NCBI RefSeq assembly: GCF_011193355.1 | Contig: NZ_CP049780.1 | Location: 1,099,582-1,163,581, forward strand | Direction of reading: 5' to 3' | Length of the DNA stretch: 64,000 nt | DNA from: Streptomyces sp. JB150 | GTDB taxonomy: Bacteria > Actinomycetota > Actinomycetes > Streptomycetales > Streptomycetaceae | Part shown: positions 36,001 to 44,957 of the stretch, piece after piece | How the letters are laid out: every line of letters begins with the position of its first letter | How positions within the stretch are numbered: position 1 is the first letter of the stretch | Notes under the pieces: generated by a model | The model's input: only the letters and a program-made list of their open reading frames with translations | The model's database searches: none | Told to the model about the DNA's origin: nothing | Made by a program: the position numbers and the translations under genes

Positions 36001-37271
36001 CCGGCAGCCCCCTCGGCGACCCCCACCCCGTGCCGCGGGACCCCGGTGCCCGTCCGGGCTCGTTCGCCCTGCCCGCTCTCCCCGCGCGGGGCGGCGTCGG
36101 CGCCCGGGGCCCGGACCGGACGGCTGGGTGCCGTCGCGTCGTGCGCGGCGAGGAACGCCGCCACCGCCGCGTCCCAGCCGAACAGCTCCGCACGCGCGCG
36201 TGCTGCCTCCCGCCGCTCCCGCTCGGGCCGCGCCAGCAGCGCCTCGACGGCGTCCGCGAAACCCTCCCCGGTGTCCGCCGCGACGGCGCCGGCGGCTCCG
36301 ACGACCTCGGGCAGCGCCGACGACGCGCTCACCGCGACCGGCGTGCCGCAGGCCATCGCCTCCAGGGCGGCCAGCCCGAACGTCTCCGCGGGCCCCGGCG
36401 CCAGGCACACGTCGGCACTGGCCTGGAGCGCGGCCAGCAGCCTTGGTTCGGAGACGTGCCCGAGGAAGGCCACCGGCAGATTCCGCTCGCGTGCGCGCTG
36501 TTCCAGCCGCCCCCGCAGCGGCCCGTCCCCGGCGACCACCAGCACCGCCCGCCTGCCCCGCCGCCGCAGCTCGGCCAGGGCGTCCAGCGCGGTGCCGGGC
36601 CGCTTCTCCACGGACAGCCGCGAGCACATCACCAGCAGGTCCTGGTCCACGCGCGCGTGGAGGCCGCGTATCCCCGCGTCACGCAGCGAGGGGTGGCGGC
36701 TCGTCAGGTCGACGCCCAGCGGCGCCCGTACGACGTTGCGGGCGCCGATCCGCACGAACTCCCGCTCGGCGAACTCCGTCGTGCACACGACGCGGGAGTA
36801 CGCGTGCGCGGTGCGCACGTTGAGCGCGTCGGCCGCGCGCCGGGCCGCCGCCTCGGGCAGCCCCCAGGTGCGCAGCACCCCGTCGGCGGTCTCGTGGGAG
36901 ACCATCACGGCGGGCACCCGCGCGCGCCGCGCCCACCGGCCGGTCCAGCGCAGGGTCGTCCGGTCGGAGACCTCCAGGCGGTCGGGTGCCAGGTCCTCCA
37001 GGAGGGCGGCGACGCGGCGCCGGTCGGTGAGGACGCGGTAGCCGCCGGTGCCGGGCAGCAGCGGACCGGGCAGGGTGATGACGCGGCCCTGCTCGGTGTC
37101 CCGGTCGGTGTGCCGCTCGCCCGGCACGATCAGCACGGGTTCGTGTCCGGCCGCCCGGAAGCCCTTGCCCAGCTCGCGCAGGGCGGTGCGCAGGCCCCCG
37201 GAGGCGGGTGTGACGAAGTTGGCCAGCCGGACGATCCGCAGCGGGCCGTCCGTCCCGCGTGGGGTGGTCAT
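35997..37271 (-). CDS. GT4-family glycosyltransferase
   Basis: A 424-residue retaining glycosyltransferase. The GT-B fold shows an N-terminal acceptor domain (ANFVTPASGGLRTALRELGK). The C-terminal nucleotide-sugar domain has CSRLSVEKRPGTALDALAEL, VVAGDGPLR and the E-x7-E motif in APAETFGLAALEAMACGTPV-type sequence. The last 45 residues are an Arg/Gly-rich extension. Probably adds a sugar to a lipid or glycoside acceptor. It is coupled by ATGA overlaps to the genes on both sides. Confidence 0.9.
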   Translation of the reverse strand: MTTPRGTDGPLRIVRLANFVTPASGGLRTALRELGKGFRAAGHEPVLIVPGERHTDRDTEQGRVITLPGPLLPGTGGYRVLTDRRRVAALLEDLAPDRLEVSDRTTLRWTGRWARRARVPAVMVSHETADGVLRTWGLPEAAARRAADALNVRTAHAYSRVVCTTEFAEREFVRIGARNVVRAPLGVDLTSRHPSLRDAGIRGLHARVDQDLLVMCSRLSVEKRPGTALDALAELRRRGRRAVLVVAGDGPLRGRLEQRARERNLPVAFLGHVSEPRLLAALQASADVCLAPGPAETFGLAALEAMACGTPVAVSASSALPEVVGAAGAVAADTGEGFADAVEALLARPERERREAARARAELFGWDAAVAAFLAAHDATAPSRPVRAPGADAAPRGESGQGERARTGTGVPRHGVGVAEGAAG

Positions 37272-38395
37272 GCCGCCAGCACCGCCTTCCGCGCGGCGAG
37301 CACGTCCTCGTAGTGCTCGATCAGCCGGTCGCCGACGGCCGCCCAGGTGCGGCCCTCGACGGCGTCCCGCGCGGCGGCCCCGTACGCGGCGCGCAGGGCG
37401 GGAGCGGCGGCGAGGGCAGCCACCGCGTCCCGCAGGGCGTCCGGGTCGCGCGGCGGGACGAGCAGTCCATTCCGGCCGTGGCCGACCAGGTCCAGTGGCC
37501 CGCCCGTGGCGGGCGCGACGACGGGCACCCCGCTCGCCATGGCCTCCTGCACGGTCTGGCAGAAGGTCTCGAAGGGGCCGGTGTGCGCGAACACGTCGAG
37601 CGAGGCGAAGATCCGGGCGAGGTCGTCGCCGGTACGGCGGCCCAGGAACACCGCGCCGGGCAGCGCCTGCTCCAGGCCGGGCCGGCTGGGCCCGTCCCCG
37701 ACGACCACCACCCGCACGCCCGGCAGCGCGCAGGCCCGGGCGAGCAGTTCGACGTGCTTCTCGGGGGCGAGCCGACCGACGTACCCGACGATCAGCTCAC
37801 CGTTCGGGGCCAGCTCGCGGCGCACCGCCTCGTCCCGCCGGTCCGGCCGGAAACGTACGGTGTCGACCCCGCGCGGCCACAGCCGTACCCGGGGCACGCC
37901 GTGCGCCTGAAGGTCGCGCAGGGAGGCGGTGGACGGTGCGAGGGTGCGGTCGGCGGCGGTGTGCACCGCGCGGATGCGCCGCCAGGCCGCGGCCTCGCCG
38001 GCGCCCATGTAGGTGCGGGCGTATCCGGCCAGGTCGGTCTGGTAGACGGCCACGGCGGGGATGCCGAGCCGGGCGGCGGCGGCCATGCCGCGTACGCCGA
38101 GCACGAAGGGGCTGGCCAGGTGGACGAGGTCCGCGCGGTGCTCGATCAGCGCGGCGGTCAGGCGCCGGCTGGGCAGCGCGACCCGGACCTGCGGGTAGCC
38201 GGGGAGCGGCAGGGAGGGGACGTGGACGACGGGGCACGGTGCGAGGGCGTCGGGCCGCTGTCCGGGAGCGGGAGCCGGTGCGACGACGAGGGGCGCGTGA
38301 CCGCGGTCGACGAGGTGCCGGGCGGTCTGGAGCGCGCAGTGGGCCACGCCGTTCACATCGGGGGGAAAGGATTCGGTCACGATGACGACACGCAT
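37268..38395 (-). CDS. GT4-family glycosyltransferase (MgtA-like)
   Basis: A 375-residue GT-B glycosyltransferase. It begins MRVVIVTESFPPDVNGVAH, typical of the actinobacterial MgtA-like mannosyltransferases that act on glycolipids. Further motifs are LASPFVLGVRGMAAA, GYVGRLAPEKHVELLARA, VVVGDGPSR and HTGPFETFCQTVQEAMASGV. First gene of a three-gene coupled operon with a second glycosyltransferase and an SGNH hydrolase, suggesting synthesis and trimming of one glycoconjugate. Donor and acceptor are not known from sequence. Confidence 0.9.
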   Translation of the reverse strand: MRVVIVTESFPPDVNGVAHCALQTARHLVDRGHAPLVVAPAPAPGQRPDALAPCPVVHVPSLPLPGYPQVRVALPSRRLTAALIEHRADLVHLASPFVLGVRGMAAAARLGIPAVAVYQTDLAGYARTYMGAGEAAAWRRIRAVHTAADRTLAPSTASLRDLQAHGVPRVRLWPRGVDTVRFRPDRRDEAVRRELAPNGELIVGYVGRLAPEKHVELLARACALPGVRVVVVGDGPSRPGLEQALPGAVFLGRRTGDDLARIFASLDVFAHTGPFETFCQTVQEAMASGVPVVAPATGGPLDLVGHGRNGLLVPPRDPDALRDAVAALAAAPALRAAYGAAARDAVEGRTWAAVGDRLIEHYEDVLAARKAVLAA

Positions 38396-38867
38396 ACGGG
38401 TGTTGTCGCCGCGCTGGACGTGGCCGCGTCAACGTGGATCTTTCCGGGCGAGGAACGTCCCATGAGCGTTGGTACGCGCACCCGCGTGGGTCAGGATCCG
38501 GCCACGCGTCTCTGCCCGGCGGGTCACCCGGAGTTCACCGGACGAGCCGACCGGCGCTCCTCCGTCCCGGATCCAGCCGCACCGACGGCGGTCCTCCGTT
38601 TCGGTTCCGGCCAGCACCGACGGCGATCCTTCTGTTCCGGTCCCGGGGTGCCGTCATCGGCACCCCGTCCGCGTCCGCCGACCTCGTCACGGCCCTCGCC
38701 CCGACGCCAGGCCGACTCGGGCCGCGAACGCCGTACCGGCCCACCCCGCGCGGGCCCTGTACTCGCTCACCCCGCGCGCCCCGTACCGGCTGCCATCCCG
38801 GACCCGCCTCCCGCGCGCCCCACCCTAGGGCGCCCTACGGACTAACTCTCGCGCCCCCACGACCGGC
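38396..38867. other. Intergenic region upstream of the glycosyltransferase operon
   Basis: About 470 bases with no credible gene. It contains an imperfect direct repeat beginning ACCGACGGCG at 38581 and 38616, and a second loose repeat around CGTACCGGC at 38733 and 38783. It must contain the operon promoter on the minus strand near 38400-38500. No clear terminator for the HEAT-repeat gene's neighbours is seen. Confidence 0.4.
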
Positions 38868-40286
38868 TCACACCGCCGGCGCGTCCGGTCCGATCCGGCT
38901 GCGTACGGCCGTCTGGACCTCCGCCTCCTCGGCCGGATCGGCGGCCAGCCTGCGCAGCTGCTCGACGACGCGGGTGTCGCCGGTCTCGGCGTGCCGGGCG
39001 GCCAGTTCGCGGGTGGACTCCTCGCAGTCCCACAGGCACTCGACGGCGAATCCGGCGGGGAAGGAGGGATCGGTGGCGGCTAGCGCGCGGGCGGCGCGGC
39101 CGCGCAGGTGGGAGGAAGCGGTCTCCCGGTAGACGTGCCGCAGTACCGGCGCGGCGCAGGCGATGCCGAGGCGTCCGGCGCCGTCGACGAGGGTCCACAG
39201 GGTCGGCGCGTCGGGGCCCTCGCCCCGGACGGCCTCGCGCAGGGCGCCGAGGACGAGGTCGCTGTCCTGGGTCCCGCCCCGGCAGGCGAGCACCCGCCCG
39301 GCGGCGGCGCCCAGCGGGTCGGGGCGGCGGGCCCAGCCGCGCGCCCGGTCGACGGCGGCGGTGCCGCGCATCCGTTCGAAGGCGTCGACGGCGGCCTCCA
39401 CGACGGCCGGTGATCCGGTGCTCACGGCGGCCTCGACCAAATCGAGGGCGTCGGGATCGTCGCGGTCGGCGAGGTAGCGCAACGCGGTGCTGCGGGCGCC
39501 ATCGGTGCCGTCCTTGGCCGCCTGGATGATCTCGGGCCGGTCCTCGGGCCCGGCGACGGCGATCAGGCAGCGGGCGGCGGGCACGTGGAGGGCCGCGCCG
39601 CGGTCGAGGCCCTGCTGGGCCCATTCGAACACCGCGCGCACGCTCCAGCCGGGCCGGGGCCCGGTGGGCCGCATCTGCCGCTGCCAGCGGTCGAAGCAGC
39701 CGGTCTCGTGGGCGGCCCGGACCCGGCCGGAGATCCATGCGCGCGGATCCTCGGCCCACAGCCGCCAGGGCCGCGGCTCGAAGGCGTCCCGCACGGCGGC
39801 GGCCAGCTCGGCGTCGCCCTCGGCACCGGCCGGGAAACGCGCCAGGACGGGCGCCGCGAGGGCGCGCAGACCGGCGTCGTCGTCGCGCAGGGCGAGTTCG
39901 TCGAGGGCCCAGGCCCAGTTGGAGCCGTGGGCGGCGTACCTGCGCAACAGCATCAGGGCGTCCCGCCTGCCGTAGGACGCGAGGTGGCCGAGGACGGCCA
40001 GGGCGAGCCCGGTGCGGGACTCCTCGGGGTCGAGGACGTCCTCGGGGTCGAAGAGGTGTGCCTCGATGGCGTCCAGCTCGCCGTTCAGGTCGAGGTAGAG
40101 ACGGGCGTAGTAGAGGGAGCGGTTCTCCAGCTGCCAGTCGTGGCGGGGGTCGCGCAGCACACAGTGGTTCAGGGCCGTCAGGGCCTCGTCACGGGGGGCG
40201 GTGAGCGCGTGCAGCGTGCCGTCGCCGCGGCCCCGCTGGAGCAGGCCGAGCAGCGTACCGCTGGGCGCTATGACCGGATCGAACAT
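38868..40286 (-). CDS. HEAT-repeat-type protein
   Basis: A 472-residue all-helical protein with repeated amphipathic pairs, such as GARSTALRYLADRDDPDALD and AAVDAFERMRGTAAVD, typical of HEAT/PBS-lyase-like repeats. There is no signal peptide, catalytic motif or membrane segment. Such proteins are usually scaffolds for protein binding. The start MFDPVIAPSG at 40286 is chosen as the conserved beginning; a GTG nine bases upstream is possible. Its partners are unknown. Confidence 0.82.
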   Translation of the reverse strand: MFDPVIAPSGTLLGLLQRGRGDGTLHALTAPRDEALTALNHCVLRDPRHDWQLENRSLYYARLYLDLNGELDAIEAHLFDPEDVLDPEESRTGLALAVLGHLASYGRRDALMLLRRYAAHGSNWAWALDELALRDDDAGLRALAAPVLARFPAGAEGDAELAAAVRDAFEPRPWRLWAEDPRAWISGRVRAAHETGCFDRWQRQMRPTGPRPGWSVRAVFEWAQQGLDRGAALHVPAARCLIAVAGPEDRPEIIQAAKDGTDGARSTALRYLADRDDPDALDLVEAAVSTGSPAVVEAAVDAFERMRGTAAVDRARGWARRPDPLGAAAGRVLACRGGTQDSDLVLGALREAVRGEGPDAPTLWTLVDGAGRLGIACAAPVLRHVYRETASSHLRGRAARALAATDPSFPAGFAVECLWDCEESTRELAARHAETGDTRVVEQLRRLAADPAEEAEVQTAVRSRIGPDAPAV

Positions 40287-40613
40287 GGGAAACACAGCCT
40301 CACATCAAGCGTCGACGCAACCGGGGAACACGCACTACCTGGCCGCGTGACAACACGTCGGGGCGCCCGCCGTCTCATGCTTGCTGTAGACCATCTTCCT
40401 CTGCCTCTCGTCGGTGGCCCTCGCGGACCGAGTCACGGCCCGCGCGGTGCGGCAACACTTGCCCGGCCATCGCGTCCGTGAATCACGACGTCATGATGAC
40501 TCGGCGGTTCTCGATGCCGCGACCGATATTTCCGGCGGCCGCGTACCGCCTCCCCCGTGGTCGTCGTCCTGCCTGGTCGGAACGTGCGTTTTACCTGATC
40601 AGACGCGGTGAGA
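40287..40613. other. Intergenic region, HEAT-repeat and ankyrin genes
   Basis: About 330 bases without a credible gene between two same-direction genes. It is somewhat more AT-rich than its neighbours, especially 40480-40610. It holds the HEAT-gene promoter on the minus strand. I see no strong hairpin behind the ankyrin gene. Confidence 0.4.
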
Positions 40614-41006
40614 TCAATCCGCGCCGAAGAGCTCGAGCAGCTCTGCCTTGCCGAACATCCGGGCCGTGTCCACGGCCGACGGCGTGCCGGCGGAAGGGTC
40701 GGCTCCGCCCTCGAGCAGCGCCCTGATGACCTCCTCCTCGCCCTTGAAAACCGCTCCGGCGAGGGGGGTCTGGCCTCGGTCGTTGACGCGGTCCGCCTCG
40801 GCCCCGCGCGCGAGCAGCGCCCGTACGGTCTCCGCGTGGCCGTGATAGGCGGCGAGCATCACCAGGGAGTCGCCGCGGTCATTGGTGAGGTTGGCCGGAA
40901 CACCCGCGTCGACATACGCCACGAGGGCCTCGGTCTGTCCCTGCCGGGCCAGATCGAAGATCTTCGTCGCCAGCTCCACGACCTCGGGGTCGGGGGCTTC
41001 ACTCAT
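40614..41006 (-). CDS. Ankyrin-repeat protein
   Basis: A 130-residue protein made of about three ankyrin repeats: NDRGDSLVMLAAYHGHAETV, NDRGQTPLAGAVFKGEEEVI and a final degenerate TPSAVDTARMFGKAELLEL. It has an N-terminal helical cap and no signal peptide. It is a cytoplasmic binding module common in Streptomyces. It lies divergent from the small membrane protein and FtsK-like pair. Its partner is unknown. Confidence 0.88.
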   Translation of the reverse strand: MSEAPDPEVVELATKIFDLARQGQTEALVAYVDAGVPANLTNDRGDSLVMLAAYHGHAETVRALLARGAEADRVNDRGQTPLAGAVFKGEEEVIRALLEGGADPSAGTPSAVDTARMFGKAELLELFGAD

Positions 41007-41267
41007 CGGCCGGACCGCCTCTCACTGCAACCGTTCAGGTGAATCGCCAGGGTACTGGCTCGCGCCGCACATGACCCGATCTGCCGGAGGTAAAGATCAC
41101 CACAGCCCCGGCCGGGCCCGATCGCCGGGCTCGATCAGCGGAACACAGCTCGGCCGAACGAGGGAAATCGCCCGAATTTCACCCACTTGCACCTTTTATC
41201 GTATGGATACATGCTGTGAGCCTGGAAGTACTCATGGTGACTGTCCCCACGAACCAGGAGCACTCAC

Positions 41268-41462
41268 ATGATCCTCTCCATCTCAGGCGTCGTTCTGCTC
41301 GGCGTGGTCGTCTTCATCTTCTTCCGCAAGGACGGCCTCAAGGCGTCGCACGCCCTGGTCTCGGCCCTGTTCGGCTTCTACCTGGCGAGTACGGCCATCG
41401 CGCCCAGCATCAAGGCCGGCGGCGAGAGCCTCGCGAGCCTCCTCGGCGGCATCAAGTTCTGA
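41268..41462 (+). CDS. Small membrane protein upstream of the FtsK-like gene
   Basis: A 64-residue protein with an N-terminal helix (ISGVVLLGVVVFIFF) and a second helix near residues 27-45, giving a short hairpin in the membrane. CAGGAG precedes the ATG by eight bases. It lies 37 bases before the FtsK-like gene, so it is probably co-transcribed. Similar small proteins accompany FtsK/TraB-type or Spd genes on Streptomyces integrative elements; that link is from memory and not tested. Confidence 0.75.
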   Translation: MILSISGVVLLGVVVFIFFRKDGLKASHALVSALFGFYLASTAIAPSIKAGGESLASLLGGIKF

Positions 41463-41499
41463 CGTCCGTCCCGCCCGTACGCACCTTCAGGAGACAGCA

Positions 41500-43155
41500 G
41501 TGGCCCGGCGCCCCCTCCCCCGCATCCTGAGCACAGGCAGCGCGCAGATCGCCCGGAGCCGGGAGCTGGCCCGGACGGCGGCCGACAGCGCCACCGACGT
41601 TCTCCATCCGCTGATCACGATCACCCGCGGTCTGCGCCGGCTGGCGGCGGCCGGACGGCGCAGGTGGGCCGACACCCCGAAGGACAAGCGCGGCCCGCTG
41701 CTGTTCCTCGTGGCCTCGGTGATCCTGGTCGTGGCCCTGGCGCCGTACGGCCCGCTGCTCGCCGTCATCAGCCTGATGGCGGCGGCAGCCTGGCAGGGCC
41801 GGGACCGCCCCCCGGCCGTGCCGGACGGGCCCGACGCGTCCCAGACGGAGCGGCTGAAGTCGCTCTACGAGGCACTGGTCCCCTACTTCTCGACCGCCGA
41901 GGACCCCGAGCCGCTGTACACCCACGGCGGCGACTGGGAGAAGGCCTTCCCCGAGTACGAGTTCGACGGCTCGGGCCGGGTCGCCCAGCTGGCGATCCGC
42001 TACCCGGCCTACTTCCCGGACGGCGAACCGGAGGCGCGCGCGCGCGTGGAGCACCTGCTCAGCGCCAAGTCGGGCCGCGGCCGGGAGTACCACTTCGCCT
42101 GGGACGAGGAGGGCAACCAGCTCACGGTCACCGTCCTCGCCCCGCTGCCCACCGACATCGCCGCCCAGCGCTTCGTCACCGCCCCCGGCGAGACGGTCCT
42201 CGGCTTCACCGACCCCACCGAGGTCCAGCGCACGCTCCCCCTCACCCACGGCGAGGAGCGGCGCGACGTCCCGCCGGTCGTCTGGCGCACCGGCATCCGC
42301 TCCACCGAGCCGCATCTGCTGGTCATGGGCCAGCCGGGCACCGGCACCTCCACCCTGCTGCGCTCCATCGCCCTCCAGGCCCTGCGGCACGGCGACATCC
42401 TCATCGTGGAAGGCGGCGGCACCGGCGAGTACGCCTGCCTGACCGGCCGCGACGGCGTGCTGGCGGTCGAGTGCTCCCTGACCGGGGCGCTGGCCGGCCT
42501 GGAGTGGGCCGCGGCCGAGACCGAGCGCCGGCTGATCGCCGTCAACCGCGCCCGGCAGGAGGGCAACCCGCCGCCGGAGGACACCAAGCGCCCGCTGTGG
42601 CTGCTGCTCGACCGGCCGACGGCACTCGGCCACGTCACCGAGGCGGACGGCGACAAGGACCCGCTGTCCCTGCTCCAGGTGCCGCTGCGGCACGGCCGCG
42701 CCGCGGGCGTCACCGTGGTCGTCGCCGAGCAGTTCGACAGCCTGGACGCCCTCCCCGACGCCGTACGCCAGCACACACGCGCGCGGGTCGCCCTCGGACC
42801 GGCCGGCGTCGCGCAGCTGGAGGCGGTCCTCGGCGCCCCGCCGCACACCACACCCACCTCCCACGTCCCCCCGGGCCGCGGTTACGCCCGTCTCGGCGCG
42901 GGACCGGTGCTGCGCCTCCAGGTCCCGGCGACCCCCGACCCGTACGACGACGCGACCAGCGACGCCCACCGCCAGGCCGTCCTAGACCTGCTGCCCCCGC
43001 GCACGACACCGGCGGACGAGGAACCGGAAGCGGTGGAGCCCGAGAGGGTGCGGCCGGAGACGGTGGAGCCCGAGACGGTCCCCGAGACCGACGGGCAGAC
43101 GGACGGTGTGGCCGAGCCGGTCCCCGCGAAGGCGGTCGCGGCGGAGACGTCCTGA
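41500..43155 (+). CDS. FtsK/SpoIIIE-like membrane protein with degenerate ATP site
   Basis: A 551-residue protein. A basic N-terminus precedes two close transmembrane helices at about residues 66-100, then an acidic linker and a FtsK-like motor domain at about 265-480. The P-loop reads GQPGTGTST, so the essential Lys is Thr. The Walker B strand is LWLLLDRP without the following acidic residue. It thus looks like a pseudo-ATPase that keeps the fold. The C-terminus is a Glu/Val/Pro repeat tail. GTG start with CAGGAG upstream. It is co-oriented with the small membrane gene. It may be a conserved chromosomal relic of a transfer apparatus or a regulator of a true FtsK. Confidence 0.78.
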   Translation: MARRPLPRILSTGSAQIARSRELARTAADSATDVLHPLITITRGLRRLAAAGRRRWADTPKDKRGPLLFLVASVILVVALAPYGPLLAVISLMAAAAWQGRDRPPAVPDGPDASQTERLKSLYEALVPYFSTAEDPEPLYTHGGDWEKAFPEYEFDGSGRVAQLAIRYPAYFPDGEPEARARVEHLLSAKSGRGREYHFAWDEEGNQLTVTVLAPLPTDIAAQRFVTAPGETVLGFTDPTEVQRTLPLTHGEERRDVPPVVWRTGIRSTEPHLLVMGQPGTGTSTLLRSIALQALRHGDILIVEGGGTGEYACLTGRDGVLAVECSLTGALAGLEWAAAETERRLIAVNRARQEGNPPPEDTKRPLWLLLDRPTALGHVTEADGDKDPLSLLQVPLRHGRAAGVTVVVAEQFDSLDALPDAVRQHTRARVALGPAGVAQLEAVLGAPPHTTPTSHVPPGRGYARLGAGPVLRLQVPATPDPYDDATSDAHRQAVLDLLPPRTTPADEEPEAVEPERVRPETVEPETVPETDGQTDGVAEPVPAKAVAAETS

Positions 43156-43194
43156 CCGCAGGAGTCACCCGCCGGCACGAGAGTCACCGGCACC

Positions 43195-43232
43195 GGAAAA
43201 GGGCGGGCCCCGCGCGGGGCCCGCCCTTTTCC
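43195..43232. terminator. Strong bidirectional terminator
   Basis: A perfect 17-bp stem (43195-43211 with 43216-43232) with a GCGC loop. The A-rich start and T-rich end of the arms give a run of Ts on either strand. It lies between the converging FtsK-like and MocR genes. Confidence 0.9.
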
Positions 43233-43239
43233 GTGTCGC

Positions 43240-43287
43240 CACGCCGTGTCGCACGCCGTGTCACACGCCATGTCACACGCGATGCCA
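43240..43287. repeat. 12-bp tandem repeat, four copies
   Basis: CACGCCGTGTCG and three variants (CACGCCGTGTCA, CACGCCATGTCA, CACGCGATGCCA) follow each other exactly, just after the terminator. Related GCCACGCG words continue to about 43330. It lies downstream of two converging genes, and no function is visible. Confidence 0.8.
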
Positions 43288-43351
43288 CGCGCCCCGCCAC
43301 GCGAAGGTACGCGTCACGCGTGCCCCATGCCATGCCCCACGAATCCGCCCC

Positions 43352-44857
43352 TCACGCGACGAACGTGCGCGGCGCCTCCGCTCCCGCCGTGCCCCCGCTC
43401 TCCACCAGCCGCGCCGCCGCGGCCAGCCGCGCCGCCGCCTCCTCCGCCACCGCGCCGCCGACGGTGAACGGCAGCCGCACATACCCCTCGAACGCCCCGT
43501 CCACACCGAACCGCGGCCCGGACGGAACCCGGACGCCGACCCGCTCCCCCGCCTCGGCGAGCCGGGACCCGGACAGGCCCCCGGCGCGCACCCAGAGCGT
43601 GAGGCCGCCCTTGGGCACCTCGTACTCCCATTCGGGCAGCTCCCGCCGTACCGCCGCGACCAGCGCGTCCCGGTTGTCCCGGGCCTGCTGCCGCCGCAGC
43701 TCCACGGCCTGCTCCCAGCCACCGGTGCTGAACAGCCAGTGCACCGCCAGCTGCTCCAGCACGGGCGTGCCCAGGTCGGCGTAGGCGCGCGCGGCCACCA
43801 GGCTGCGGACCACGTCAGGCGCCGCCCGCACCCAGCCGATGCGCATCCCCGCCCAGAACGCCTTGCTCGCCGACCCGACCGTGATCACCGTGGACCCGGC
43901 GGGGTCGAAGGAGCAGACCGGCGGCGGCATCGCGCCCGCCATGTCCGCGTCGAGCCACAGCTCGCTCATCGTCTCGTCGGCGACCAGCACGGTCCCGGCG
44001 GACCGGGCCGCCTCCACCAGTCGGCGCCGCTGGTCCTCGTCGGCGAGCGCGCCGGTGGGGTTGTGGAAGTCGGCGACGACATAGGCGATGCGCGGCGCGG
44101 CGTCCCGCAGGACCTGGCGCCAGCGGTCCATGTCCCAGCCGCTCAGTCCCTCGGCCATCGCGACGGGCACCAGCCGGGCGCCCGCCTCGCGCATGAGCTG
44201 GAGGATGTTGGCGTACGACGGCGACTCCACGGCGATCCGCTCGCCGCGCCCGGCGAAGAGGTGGCAGATGGCGTCGATGGCGCCCATCGCGCCGGTCGTC
44301 ACCATGATCTGCTCGGGCATGGTGGGGATGCCCCGCGCGGTGTACCGCTCGGCGATCATCGCGCGCAGGGCGGGCAGCCCGGCCGGATAGTCGCCGTGCG
44401 TGTGCGCGTACGGCGGCAGTTCCTCCAGGGCGCCCTGCACCGCGCGCGTGAGCCACGGTTCGGGCGCGGGCAGCGCCGCGCAGCCGAGGTCGATCAGCGA
44501 GCCCAGCGCCTCGGGCGGCAGCGGTTCGAGGCCCCGCGCGGGGAGCGGGTTCCCCGCCGGGACGGCGGTCCAGCTGCCGGCGCCGCGCCGCGACTCCAGG
44601 AAGCCCTCGGTGCGCAGCGCCTCGTAGGCGGCGGCGACCGTCGTACGGCTGACGGACAGGGCGAGGGCCAGCTCGCGCTCGGCGGGCAGCCGCGCGGCGA
44701 CCGGCACCCGCCCTTCGAGCACCAGCAGCCGGATCCCGTCGGCGAGCGCCCGGTAGGCGGGCGGGCGGCGGGTGCCGGGGCCCGCGGGGCGGTCCTGCTG
44801 GGACTTGAGCAGCCGGGCGAGCTGCGCGGCCCCCACCGCCGAGGTCCACTGCGCCAT
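43352..44857 (-). CDS. MocR-family regulator (YczR type)
   Basis: A 501-residue GntR/aminotransferase chimera. The winged helix lies at about residues 30-95 (RLPAERELALALSVSRTTVAAAYEA). A fold-type I PLP domain follows, with the PLP lysine Lys332 in GSASKAFWAG and the Asn/Asp pocket in ADFHNPTG and VADETMSEL. It lies divergent from a yczE gene, the pairing known for the YczR subgroup of MocR regulators, which control yczE. Its own promoter overlaps the shared operator, so autoregulation is likely. Confidence 0.92.
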   Translation of the reverse strand: MAQWTSAVGAAQLARLLKSQQDRPAGPGTRRPPAYRALADGIRLLVLEGRVPVAARLPAERELALALSVSRTTVAAAYEALRTEGFLESRRGAGSWTAVPAGNPLPARGLEPLPPEALGSLIDLGCAALPAPEPWLTRAVQGALEELPPYAHTHGDYPAGLPALRAMIAERYTARGIPTMPEQIMVTTGAMGAIDAICHLFAGRGERIAVESPSYANILQLMREAGARLVPVAMAEGLSGWDMDRWRQVLRDAAPRIAYVVADFHNPTGALADEDQRRRLVEAARSAGTVLVADETMSELWLDADMAGAMPPPVCSFDPAGSTVITVGSASKAFWAGMRIGWVRAAPDVVRSLVAARAYADLGTPVLEQLAVHWLFSTGGWEQAVELRRQQARDNRDALVAAVRRELPEWEYEVPKGGLTLWVRAGGLSGSRLAEAGERVGVRVPSGPRFGVDGAFEGYVRLPFTVGGAVAEEAAARLAAAARLVESGGTAGAEAPRTFVA

Positions 44858-44957
44858 GATTACCAGTCCACCTTCCCGCGATTGGCCCTGGATGACGTTT
44901 CATCCCAAGCCACAGAGTGTCATGCGTCAGGCCACCAACACCACCAGGGGGGACCTC
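44858..44957. promoter_or_regulatory. Divergent mocR-yczE control region
   Basis: This 100-base gap holds two similar half-sites: TGGACTGG read on the minus strand (44863-44870) and TGGCCCTGG on the plus strand (44883-44891). Their placement just before the mocR start fits MocR-type operators, but the match is loose. The yczE ribosome site AGGGGGGA is at 44946-44953. Confidence 0.4.

Noticed and set aside
41268..43155. Active integrative conjugative element
   Set aside because: No integrase, excisionase, replication gene or attachment tRNA; the FtsK-like P-loop is degenerate.
43240..43287. Possible CRISPR array
   Set aside because: Units are contiguous 12-mers with no spacers, and no cas gene is in the window.
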